Assembly (NCBI GenBank): GCA_937936675.1 | Contig: CALDDL010000270.1 | Location: 1 to 21,162 of the forward strand | Direction of reading: 5' to 3' | DNA: 21,162 nt | Source: an uncultured bacterium | GTDB lineage: Bacteria; Bacteroidota; Ignavibacteria; Ignavibacteriales; Melioribacteraceae | Shown here: one piece after another, positions 1 through 7,153 of the stretch | Numbering within the stretch: position 1 is the first letter of the stretch | How the letters are laid out: every line of letters starts with the position of its first letter | Notes under the pieces: model-generated | The model's input: only the letters and a program-made list of their open reading frames with translations | Databases searched by the model: none | What the model was told of the DNA's origin: nothing | Program-made: the position numbers and the translations under genes

Positions 1-812
1 GTACTTCCGGTAAGAATATATCCTCCATCCGAGGCATTAATTATCGCGCCACATCCTTCATCATAAGTAGTAGTAAAAGACTTGAACCATATTTCGTCAC
101 CATTTGAATTTAATTTCCTTACATAGACATCATTAGTTCCTGTTCCATAAGATTCCGAAGTCCCCACTACAATAAAACTTCCATCATTAAGCACAAGAAC
201 ATCAGAAGCGTTATCAATATATTGTCCTCCATATATTTTAGACCATAAAGGGGCGCCGAATCGATCGGTTTTTAGTATATAAGCATCCGGGTAATTCTCA
301 TCTGGTTTTGTTGTACTTCCTACAATTATATAACCGCCGTCATTCGTTTTCCTTATCATTGCCCCTGAATCATTTTCTGAAGTACCGATTATTCTTTCAA
401 AAGTTAAAACATCATTCAGAACGATAGAGCCATAAGCAATGAGAGAATCAGAAAAGGTTTGAGACGATGTTTTTATCTCCAGCATACTAATATCTTTTCC
501 CATTGCCGTTGGAGTGTAGGTAATTTTTAATACTAATTCTTGGAGAGGACTTAATGTTACGGCACCCGGGTTATTGTTAATTACGAATTTTGATGCTGAA
601 GTACCCGATAAGGAAATAGAAGTGATATTAACGTTACTTCCTGTAATATTAAAAATAGAAACATCTCTTGTGGCACTGCTTCCTATAGTTATCTTTCCCA
701 TATAAGTGGGTTTGGGAGTTATGGATAATGATTGCGATTGAAGATTGAACAAGAATCCGGAAAGTAAAAAAATAACTATTCCTTCTAAATAAATTTTTTT
801 TATTTTCATCAT
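1..812 (-). CDS. Secreted repeat protein with anchor-D/ASH-like domain (3' end beyond window)
   Basis: This reading frame is open from an ATG at 812 to the window edge without a stop, so about 270 N-terminal residues are visible and the C-terminus is missing. The protein begins MMKIKK, followed by a hydrophobic stretch (YLEGIVIFLLSGFLF) typical of a Sec signal peptide. Residues ~35-140 look like an immunoglobulin-like anchor-D/ASH domain, with motifs such as TPTAMGKD. After that come repeats of about 50 residues with the pattern DGGYIIVGST / DGSFIVVGTS / DGGYILTGST and W-x-K, as in beta-propeller-like repeats of secreted proteins. GAGAGG lies 6 bases before the ATG at 812; a second ATG at 809 is possible. 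It follows lacI by 44 bp with no visible terminator, so cotranscription is possible. Sorting signals at the C-terminus (for example type IX) cannot be seen. The molecular role is unknown. Confidence 0.85.
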   Translation of the reverse strand, partial: MMKIKKIYLEGIVIFLLSGFLFNLQSQSLSITPKPTYMGKITIGSSATRDVSIFNITGSNVNITSISLSGTSASKFVINNNPGAVTLSPLQELVLKITYTPTAMGKDISMLEIKTSSQTFSDSLIAYGSIVLNDVLTFERIIGTSENDSGAMIRKTNDGGYIIVGSTTKPDENYPDAYILKTDRFGAPLWSKIYGGQYIDNASDVLVLNDGSFIVVGTSESYGTGTNDVYVRKLNSNGDEIWFKSFTTTYDEGCGAIINASDGGYILTGS

Positions 813-856
813 GAAATTCCTCTCAAATATTTTTTCATAATTCTATTGAATAATAA

Positions 857-1867
857 TTAACTCGATTTTCTGATTTTCAATTCACCGCTCAAGACCAATT
901 TAACGGGTATCCTCATCGGGTCTTTAATTCTATGGAAAAGCATTTCGGCGGCACGATTACCTATTTCATAACCGGGTTGACTAACGGCAGTCAAAGGCGG
1001 ATGAAGCGAAATTGACCATGGCATATCATCAAATCCCACGATTGCAATCTCTTTAGGGATCTTTAATTCTCTTGAGTGAATTGTTTCTAAGGCACCTAAT
1101 GTGATTAAGTTATTTCCTGTAAATAGAGCTGTGGGACGGTTTTTCATATTCAAAAGTTCTGCGGCTAATATTCTTCCGCTTTCGTGTTTAGAATCGCCCA
1201 ATTTTATTAAACTTTCATTTATCTCTATTCCATGTTTGGTTAAAGCATCCAAATAACCTTGTTTTCTTCTTGCAGTAGTAGGAATTGAAGATAAACCACC
1301 GATATAAGCTATTTGCTTGTGTCCGCGATTTATAAGATGTTCCACGGCATCGAACGCTAATTGATAGTTATTAACTATAACTAGGTCAGATTCTATTTCG
1401 GCGAGTCCTCTATCGACACAGACAATCGGGAATTGGTTTTTGACTAACGATACTATCTTACTATGCTTTTCGGTAGAAGGGGCAACAATAAGACCATCGA
1501 CTGATTCGGAGAGCATAAGATCTAAATAGAGGTCTTCTTTATCGACAGCCTGACCAAAATTACCCATAAAAACAGCATACCCTTGTGCATAAGCTAAGTC
1601 TTCGACACCTTTAACTACATCTACATAAAAAGGATTTTGAATATCGGGGACTAGAAGACCGATTAGCTTTCTTTGTCCTTTTTTAAGTCGAAGTCTTTGA
1701 GCCACTCGATTCGGTTTGAAGTTCAAATCTTTTATTGCACTCTGTACTTTTGAAAGAGTTTCAGGACTAATATTTTTAGCTCCATTAATTACTCTAGAGA
1801 CGGTGGAAATCGAAACTCCTGCTTTAAAAGCTACATCATGAACACTAAGAATTTTGGTTTTCTTCAC
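857..1867 (-). CDS. LacI/GalR-family transcriptional repressor
   Basis: A 336-residue protein of usual family length. The N-terminal helix-turn-helix at ~8-30 contains VHDVAFKAGVSISTVSRVIN, the family signature, followed by the minor-groove hinge region at ~50-65 (KPNRVAQRLR). Residues ~66-333 form a periplasmic-binding-protein-like effector domain (starts IGLLVPDIQNPFY; later VGFDDMPWS and the TAVSQP segment). The start is GTG at 1867: the only upstream ATG (1880) is out of frame, and an in-frame TGA lies within the upstream operator. Two LacI-type palindromes and a sigma70-like promoter lie directly upstream, so autorepression is likely. The ligand is probably a sugar by family analogy, but no sugar-use genes lie nearby and the next gene encodes a secreted repeat protein. 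Confidence 0.95.
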   Translation of the reverse strand: MKKTKILSVHDVAFKAGVSISTVSRVINGAKNISPETLSKVQSAIKDLNFKPNRVAQRLRLKKGQRKLIGLLVPDIQNPFYVDVVKGVEDLAYAQGYAVFMGNFGQAVDKEDLYLDLMLSESVDGLIVAPSTEKHSKIVSLVKNQFPIVCVDRGLAEIESDLVIVNNYQLAFDAVEHLINRGHKQIAYIGGLSSIPTTARRKQGYLDALTKHGIEINESLIKLGDSKHESGRILAAELLNMKNRPTALFTGNNLITLGALETIHSRELKIPKEIAIVGFDDMPWSISLHPPLTAVSQPGYEIGNRAAEMLFHRIKDPMRIPVKLVLSGELKIRKSS

Positions 1868-1882
1868 TTTTTTCGTCCATTT

Positions 1883-1898
1883 ATGAAAACGTTTTCAT
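1883..1898. promoter_or_regulatory. LacI-family operator O1 (perfect 16-bp palindrome)
   Basis: ATGAAAACGTTTTCAT is a perfect 16-bp palindrome with the central CG typical of LacI/GalR/CcpA-family operators, and it fits the cre-like pattern WTGNAANCGNWNNCAW. It lies 16 bp upstream of the GTG start of the LacI-family gene, downstream of the predicted transcription start. Binding there could block elongation or form a loop with O2. Autoregulation is inferred. Confidence 0.75.
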
Positions 1899-1949
1899 GA
1901 ACTAACTTATTTAATAACAACAAGTTACAAATTTTATAAAACTCATATC

Positions 1950-1965
1950 ATAATAACGTTTTCAT
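1950..1965. promoter_or_regulatory. LacI-family operator O2 (imperfect), abutting the -10 box
   Basis: ATAATAACGTTTTCAT shares the central CG and one complete half-site with O1 and differs at two positions in the other half. Its centre is 67 bp from the O1 centre. It directly abuts the predicted -10 hexamer (1966-1971), so it would cover the transcription start. This is the classic arrangement for repression. Confidence 0.6.
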
Positions 1966-1992
1966 ATTATAAAATTATTTTAGAAATGTCAA
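1966..1992 (-). promoter_or_regulatory. Sigma70-like promoter of the lacI-family gene
   Basis: Read on the minus strand there is a perfect -35 TTGACA (1992-1987) and a perfect -10 TATAAT (1971-1966), separated by 15 bp. This spacing is shorter than the usual 17 bp; a TAATAT two bases further on would give 17. The predicted start of transcription falls inside operator O2. The leader to the GTG start is about 90 nt. Confidence 0.65.
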
Positions 1993-2130
1993 GAGCCTCC
2001 CAAAGTTCTAAAAGAATTCTGTTCTGGTCTATAATAATCTTTTTATTTCGAATATTTTTTCTATTTAATGGATTTGCTTTTGTTTGTTTTTGGAGTGATT
2101 AGATTAAGTAATTTTGATTCCTTTGAAATA

Positions 2131-2159
2131 AAAAGGACGGCGTTTTAAACCGTCCTTTT
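2131..2159 (-). terminator. Rho-independent terminator of the signalling operon
   Basis: An uninterrupted 10-bp inverted repeat, AAAAGGACGG / CCGTCCTTTT, with a 9-nt loop. On the minus strand it starts 14 bases after the stop codon of the 700-aa receptor gene and runs into a T-rich tail (TTTTTATTT). The A-run on the other arm would let it work in both directions. It ends the long minus-strand signalling cluster. Confidence 0.9.
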
Positions 2160-2172
2160 CGTATGTATTATT

Positions 2173-4275
2173 TTAATTATGCTCAATCAATTTTCCATTA
2201 TGCCGAACAGCTAAACCGGAAGTAAAGCCATCGTTATTTCTTCTAGTGGTAGTTTGATTATTTTTACTAATTTTAAAGCGTGATACAAGATTCTGAAGAT
2301 TATCTGTAAGTCTATTAAGGTCTTCAGCGGCTCTTGCTATCTGTTGAGTTCCTGCGGCAGATTCATTCACTACTGCAGATATAGATTCGATATTTTTACT
2401 AATTTGTTCAGCAGCAGCAGATTGCTCTTCACTGGCAGCAGCTACTTGTGAAATATTGGAAACTACTTCGGATGAGCTATTGATTATTTCGTTCAAGGCC
2501 GTTTCAGATTTCTGAGCAAGTTTTTTACCGCTTTCAACTTCTTCTGTACCTTTACCCATTGAAATAACCGCATTTCCAGTATCCTTCTGAATCTGTTTGA
2601 TCATCGTTGCAATTTCTTTAGTAGCTTTAGTTGTTCTTTCTGCAAGCTTACGGACTTCATCAGCCACAACTGCGAAACCTCTTCCTTGTTCACCTGCACG
2701 TGCAGCTTCAATTGCAGCATTAAGAGCAAGTAAATTAGTTTGATCTGCAATATCATCTATCACCTGCACAATTTCGCCAATCTTATCGCTATTATTGCCA
2801 AGTTCTTTAACCATCGCTGCAGCTTGAGTTACTACTTCTGCAATTCTATTCATACCATTAATTGTATCAGAGACAACTTTGCCTCCCTCGCGAGCTATAT
2901 CGCCTGATGCTTTAGCTGTCTTCGAAGCATGCCCCACGTTTGATGTTGTTTCTAATATTGTTTTTGTCATTTGTTCTATTGCTCCGGCTACTTCGGTAGT
3001 TTGCGAACTTTGTTCCTGAGCACCTGCAGCTAGTTCTTCGGTACTTGAAGAAATTTGATTACTTGCACTTGCGGTTGCTTGCACTGCATCTGATACTTGC
3101 CCTAGAGCATCACACATTGCCTCACCAAAGCTATTTATACTGTCTTTTAGAATTTTATAGTCGCCAGGATATTCAGCAGTTATACGACCAGTGATATCAC
3201 CATTAGCCATAACTTCAAGTAAAGAACTTGATTCTTTAATTGGTTTTACAATAGCATCGAATGTGGCATTTAATCCTTCCACTAATTCTTTATAGCTACC
3301 GCTAAATTTAGCTGAATTTCCTCTTGTAGAAAGATTTCCTGTAACAGCGGCATTTACTAAAACTTTTGTTTCGTTTACTGTTTCATTTACTGCTGAAACT
3401 GCTTTCTCTACCGACACAACTGTTCCTTGTGTATTCAATATTACATTATTCATATTTTCTGCTAATTCTCCAATCTCGTCCTTAGATTTTAATTCTAATA
3501 CCTTAGTACTCGTATGAATTTTAATGTTTAGGTCCCCGTTAGCCAATTGCTCACATCCTTTAGCCATATTTGTAATACAGACTTCAGATAAGTTTTTTAA
3601 TCGTTCTAGTACTAATTTAATAGATTTTGAAAAATAGTTTGCTAAAAAGAATCCGATTGAGACAGCAAACAAAACAGCACCGATAATGAAAGCAATAATT
3701 AAAGATTTTGCTGAAGTTGCTTCCTTATCATTTGCACTTTTCAGTTCATCAGCTAACTTTACATTAAGATCGATCAATGCTCTAAGGTTTTTTCTGGCTG
3801 TTAATTGATAAGATAATGAACTGCCATATATTATCTGATGTCCCGGTTCATCATTTGAAGCCATTAAATAATCGAGAGCTTTATTTCTTTGACTTTTATA
3901 CTCCTCCCATGCTGACCTGAAATTTGCCAATAATTCCTCTTCATCTTTTGATAATGAAGTTGCAGAATATGCTTTTATATAATCCTCTAATTGCTGTGTT
4001 GAGGTATTAACTGAATTAAGATACTCTCTTCTTTTGTCTATATCAGTAGTACCAAACATTGCAACAACATCTCCCCTTCCAATAAGTAATGCTGCATTTG
4101 CATAGCCTAAATCTCGGATTGGAGTTAGCTGATTAGTGTACATCTCATTTTGATTATCTGAAGATGTACTTAGCGATGAGTATCCAATTAAGCCAACTAC
4201 TAACGTAATTAATGCTACTAAGGAAAATCCTAATAGCAATTTTGTTCGTATTTTTAGATTTTTAAACCAATTCAT
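2173..4275 (-). CDS. Methyl-accepting chemotaxis receptor, multi-HAMP, 40H-like
   Basis: A 700-residue transmembrane chemoreceptor. A short cytoplasmic N-terminus is followed by TM1 (~12-33), a periplasmic four-helix-bundle-like sensor (~34-188), TM2 (~191-213), then HAMP-like segments at ~214-285 and ~300-395 (EVMANGDITG, KFSGSYKELVEGLN), a poly-HAMP arrangement. The signalling hairpin covers ~395-670, with its tip at DQTNLLALNAAIEAARAGE (~511-529), which contacts CheA and CheW. The arm from EGGK to the tip is 21 residues longer than in the 580-aa receptor, matching length class 40H. The C-terminus (GKLIEHN) lacks a CheR-tethering pentapeptide. AGAGGTG precedes the ATG. It sits 40 bp downstream of its own cheW and is the last gene before the terminator. 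The ligand is unknown. Confidence 0.95.
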   Translation of the reverse strand: MNWFKNLKIRTKLLLGFSLVALITLVVGLIGYSSLSTSSDNQNEMYTNQLTPIRDLGYANAALLIGRGDVVAMFGTTDIDKRREYLNSVNTSTQQLEDYIKAYSATSLSKDEEELLANFRSAWEEYKSQRNKALDYLMASNDEPGHQIIYGSSLSYQLTARKNLRALIDLNVKLADELKSANDKEATSAKSLIIAFIIGAVLFAVSIGFFLANYFSKSIKLVLERLKNLSEVCITNMAKGCEQLANGDLNIKIHTSTKVLELKSKDEIGELAENMNNVILNTQGTVVSVEKAVSAVNETVNETKVLVNAAVTGNLSTRGNSAKFSGSYKELVEGLNATFDAIVKPIKESSSLLEVMANGDITGRITAEYPGDYKILKDSINSFGEAMCDALGQVSDAVQATASASNQISSSTEELAAGAQEQSSQTTEVAGAIEQMTKTILETTSNVGHASKTAKASGDIAREGGKVVSDTINGMNRIAEVVTQAAAMVKELGNNSDKIGEIVQVIDDIADQTNLLALNAAIEAARAGEQGRGFAVVADEVRKLAERTTKATKEIATMIKQIQKDTGNAVISMGKGTEEVESGKKLAQKSETALNEIINSSSEVVSNISQVAAASEEQSAAAEQISKNIESISAVVNESAAGTQQIARAAEDLNRLTDNLQNLVSRFKISKNNQTTTRRNNDGFTSGLAVRHNGKLIEHN

Positions 4276-4315
4276 TTTTGCACCTCTTTTGTTTGTTTAA
4301 TAAATAAATTAATTT

Positions 4316-4801
4316 TTATGCTGCTACTTCTTGCAATTCATGTTTTTCTGAATTATTTAGTATTTTTTCTATATCAATTAATATTAGCAATCTGTCCTCA
4401 AGCTTGCCAACTCCTTTAATAAACTCTGAATTAACGCCGGCAACAAGTTCAGGCGGTGCTTCTGTAACGCTTTCGGGAATCCGTAATACTTCGGTAACTG
4501 CATCAACTATAAAACCAACAGTCTGCCCCCTATCTTCTACAACTACAATTCTTGTATTTTTATCATGATCTTTTCTAAGCATTCCGAGCTTCCATCTTAA
4601 ATCCACTACGGGGATAATTCTACCTCTGATATTAATCACTCCATCAACAAAATCAGGTGAATTCGGTACTTTTGTTATTTGAAGCATTCTTATAATTTCT
4701 TGAACCATAAGAATATCGATTCCAAATTCTTCATCGTTCAATTCAAAACTAACTAATTGAAGCAGTTGGCTTGATTCATTTTTTGCTTTTTCTTTTTCCA
4801 T
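4316..4801 (-). CDS. cheW: CheW chemotaxis coupling protein (second copy)
   Basis: A 161-residue single CheW domain covering ~15-155. Diagnostic motifs are LVSFELNDEEFGIDI, VQEIIRMLQITKVPNSPDFV and GVINIRGRIIPVVDLRWKLG, then FIVDAVTEVLRI and FIKGVGKLEDRLLILIDIEK near the end. CheW bridges the receptor hairpin tip and the CheA P5 domain in membrane-associated arrays. Its gene is followed after 40 bp by the 700-aa receptor, so it probably serves that receptor class. It resembles the 165-aa CheW near cheA but diverges from it. GAGGTG lies just before the ATG. Confidence 0.95.
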   Translation of the reverse strand: MEKEKAKNESSQLLQLVSFELNDEEFGIDILMVQEIIRMLQITKVPNSPDFVDGVINIRGRIIPVVDLRWKLGMLRKDHDKNTRIVVVEDRGQTVGFIVDAVTEVLRIPESVTEAPPELVAGVNSEFIKGVGKLEDRLLILIDIEKILNNSEKHELQEVAA

Positions 4802-4813
4802 CTCACACCTCGA

Positions 4814-5173
4814 TTATTTATATGATATTTTATTGCTTATTGATTTCAATTCTTTAATCTCGTCTGAAATGCTTTCAATATTTTTTTGATGAATGAACAT
4901 TTCATCTAACACCGTTTGAATAGCTTCGTTTTCAAATGATAAGGTAAATGCAAAATGGGATAATTTGGATTTGAGTTTTATGAGCTGACTTTTAATAATT
5001 CCTAGGACTAATTTTACATTTTCATAATCGTAATCTTCTTCAAGCATTTCCAAAATTTTCAATTTTTCCTCTAATATATTGATCTGAGATTCAAGTCCTG
5101 AAATAAAAGCTAAAGTTTTTTCAAAGAATGTTTTAATTCGTGTTTCATTTTCAATTTGTTCTTTTATGTTCAT
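4814..5173 (-). CDS. Small helical protein of unknown function
   Basis: A 119-residue protein that I do not recognise. It is rich in Leu, Ile, Glu and Lys and looks almost entirely alpha-helical, with a heptad-like stretch at ~25-45 (LESQINILEEKLKILEMLEE) and another at ~90-112. It has no signal peptide, membrane segment or catalytic motif. A strong SD (AGAGGGTG) precedes its ATG, and it is tightly packed: 12 bp before cheW2 and 16 bp after the REC-kinase stop. This supports real translation within the operon. It could be a coiled-coil adaptor or four-helix-bundle partner of the neighbouring kinase or receptor, but that is inferred only from position and composition. Confidence 0.75.
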   Translation of the reverse strand: MNIKEQIENETRIKTFFEKTLAFISGLESQINILEEKLKILEMLEEDYDYENVKLVLGIIKSQLIKLKSKLSHFAFTLSFENEAIQTVLDEMFIHQKNIESISDEIKELKSISNKISYK

Positions 5174-5189
5174 TTCACCCTCTATATAA

Positions 5190-6269
5190 TTATTCTGCTA
5201 TTTTTATTTTAAGTGATATTAGTGTAGTCCCTTCATTAATAGAATAAATTCTAAGTTCACCGCCGAAGTATTCCATAATCTTATGGGAAATATGAAGACC
5301 AAGACCGCTTCCAGAAAATTTTGGATTAGTTTGCCTATTAAATACTCCTTCATTATTAAGCAAATCTTTTGGAAAAGGTAATCCGATATTCTCGAAATTT
5401 AGCTGATAATAATCCTCAGTTTTTTTCCCGATAATATTAATTGTAGAATTAGGAGTTGAAAATTTATAAGCATTTTCCAGAATTTCTTTAACGCAAATGC
5501 TAAAATAGGATTCATCAATGCCTAAAGGAGACTCTTCGATTTGGAGATTTAGAATATTATTGTTTTTGTATTTTGCATTTTTATCGTTGTCAATAACTAA
5601 AATAAGATCGGAAATATCTTCGACTTTATTGGCTGTGATTTTAATTTTATTTGAAAGTCCGTTTAGTTCATAATGAATACTGGCAAATAAAATAAATTTT
5701 TCTACGCTTGTATGAAGTTTAAGTGCATTAGCCATAATTGCTCCGCTCATCTCTTTAATTTCGTCTTTAGTCAGGGACTGAATTTCTTCCATCATAATTG
5801 AAGAAAAACCAAGTATCGGAGTAAGAGGAGTTCTTAATTCATGAGGGACAGAAAGAGCAAAACTTTCCTTAATTTCATCAAGTTGCTTTTTGATATTCAT
5901 TCTTTTACGGAGACGAGTTTCGACCATGTTTAAGAGCTCTTGTGCTCTAAATGGTTTTGTAAGATAATCGTCCGCACCTTTTATCATTCCGGCTCTTACT
6001 TCTTGATTAGTAGCTTTAGCAGAAAGAAAAACGAAAGGAATATGTGAATACTTAGGAATAGTCTGAACGTAATCTAATAATTGATAACCATTCATATAAG
6101 GCATTATAATATCGGAAATGATTAGATCGGGAATCTCTTTATTAAGTTCCTCAATAGCTTCTCTTCCATTAGTAGCAGAAACTGTACGATAGGAATTTTC
6201 TTCAAGGATATCCTCAATAATTTCGAGAACATCAGAATCGTCCTCTACAACCATTATCACTTTTTCCAT
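5190..6269 (-). CDS. Hybrid receiver-histidine kinase (REC-HisKA-HATPase), copy 2
   Basis: A 359-residue soluble protein. The N-terminal receiver (~3-122) has acidic residues E9/D10/D11, phospho-acceptor D53 (IISDIIMP), S83 and K105 (TKPF). A dimerisation/phosphoacceptor helix follows, with H143 in VPHELRTPLTPILGFS, then an HATPase domain (~235-355) with N-box EILENAYKFS and G2 box GSGLGLHIS. The G1 box reads FENIGLPFPKDLL, the N-x-G-x-P variant rather than DxGxG, so ATP binding is plausible but atypical. There is no sensor or membrane segment, so input probably arrives by phosphotransfer to the receiver. It is a paralogue of the 372-aa protein at 18450-19568 with the same domain order, and like it follows a LytTR regulator. 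AAGGA precedes the ATG. Confidence 0.92.
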   Translation of the reverse strand: MEKVIMVVEDDSDVLEIIEDILEENSYRTVSATNGREAIEELNKEIPDLIISDIIMPYMNGYQLLDYVQTIPKYSHIPFVFLSAKATNQEVRAGMIKGADDYLTKPFRAQELLNMVETRLRKRMNIKKQLDEIKESFALSVPHELRTPLTPILGFSSIMMEEIQSLTKDEIKEMSGAIMANALKLHTSVEKFILFASIHYELNGLSNKIKITANKVEDISDLILVIDNDKNAKYKNNNILNLQIEESPLGIDESYFSICVKEILENAYKFSTPNSTINIIGKKTEDYYQLNFENIGLPFPKDLLNNEGVFNRQTNPKFSGSGLGLHISHKIMEYFGGELRIYSINEGTTLISLKIKIAE

Positions 6270-6348
6270 AGTTTAATTCCTTTTTACACATAAATTGTCG
6301 AATTAAAAGGGCAATTATTCATTTCAAAATGATAACTGATTGATTTTG

Positions 6349-6354
6349 ATTATA
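6349..6354 (-). promoter_or_regulatory. Possible -10 element upstream of REC-histidine kinase 2
   Basis: The minus strand carries a perfect TATAAT in the 131-bp gap between the LytTR gene and the REC-kinase. No convincing -35 is seen 15-18 bp upstream, so an internal promoter here is only a possibility in AT-rich DNA. Confidence 0.25.
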
Positions 6355-6400
6355 AGTGGGAGTTTTCGGATGAAAAGTGAGTCGGAGAAGTTATTTCCTA

Positions 6401-7153
6401 TTATACTTTAAATTGATTTTTGATCTTTTGTGAATATCTTTTGCTCGAAATAATATTTTCATTATGCTGTTTTATCTTAATTACAAATGAGCCATTAAAG
6501 AAAGGTTCAATCTTTATGACATGATTGAAATTTACTATTGTCTTGTGATGAACCCTTATAAATATTTTCTCGGGAAGAATTTCCTCCCATTCTTTCATTG
6601 TTTTTTTTATCAAAGTTTTCTTACCCTCTAAAGTGCTTACATTAGTATAATTTCCCATAGATTCAATTAAGTGAATATTATTCAACTGTACCAGATAACG
6701 TTCTTTACCCTTATTTAGCATTATCTTATCTTCGATTAATAATTTTGAAGAACCTGATTCATCCAAATTCTGTGCTTTTAATTCCTTGATTCTTTTAAGT
6801 CTATTATAGATAGATTCCAGGATTTCATTATTACGCATTGGCTTAATAAGATAATCATCTGCACCAAGATTCATACCTTCTCTCATGTTTTCCATTTCTG
6901 CCTTTGCCGTATAAAAAATGAAAGGAACATTCTTAGTGTAAATATTTTCATGTATTTTTATTTTTAGTTCTATACCTGTCATTCCTGGCATCATAATGTC
7001 GCTAATAATAATATCGGGAATTTTTTCGATAGCCAATCTTAAACCATCCTCTCCATTTGTTGCAGTAAATACAATATTAGAATCTCTGCTAAAAAGTTCT
7101 TTTAGATTATCTAAAATATCTTCTTCGTCTTCAATAATAAGCATCTTATACAA
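6401..7153 (-). CDS. LytTR-family response regulator, copy 2
   Basis: A 250-residue DNA-binding response regulator. The receiver (~2-118) has E8/D9/E10, phospho-acceptor D52 (ISDIMMPGMTG), T82 region (FYTAKAE) and the KP motif (LIKPM). A LytTR DNA-binding domain occupies ~140-248, with FIRVHHKTIVNFNHV and a C-terminal SSKRYSQKIK. The start chosen is TTG at 7153. It gives MYKMLIIEDEE, matching the MYSVLVVEDE start of a paralogous receiver, and an AAAGGA lies upstream at better spacing than for ATG 7144. With the TTG start it overlaps the PAS-kinase stop by 8 bp, suggesting translational coupling and a cognate kinase-regulator pair. Target promoters are unknown. Confidence 0.93.
   Translation of the reverse strand: MYKMLIIEDEEDILDNLKELFSRDSNIVFTATNGEDGLRLAIEKIPDIIISDIMMPGMTGIELKIKIHENIYTKNVPFIFYTAKAEMENMREGMNLGADDYLIKPMRNNEILESIYNRLKRIKELKAQNLDESGSSKLLIEDKIMLNKGKERYLVQLNNIHLIESMGNYTNVSTLEGKKTLIKKTMKEWEEILPEKIFIRVHHKTIVNFNHVIKIEPFFNGSFVIKIKQHNENIISSKRYSQKIKNQFKV

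Larger units (their letters stand above)
1868..2172. other. Intergenic region between the receptor terminator and lacI
   Basis: This 305-bp stretch holds the terminator of the upstream signalling operon (2131-2159) and then the lacI promoter and two operators (1883-1992). The remaining part, about 1993-2130, is AT-rich, and I see no ORF, RNA gene or repeat in it. Confidence 0.7.
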
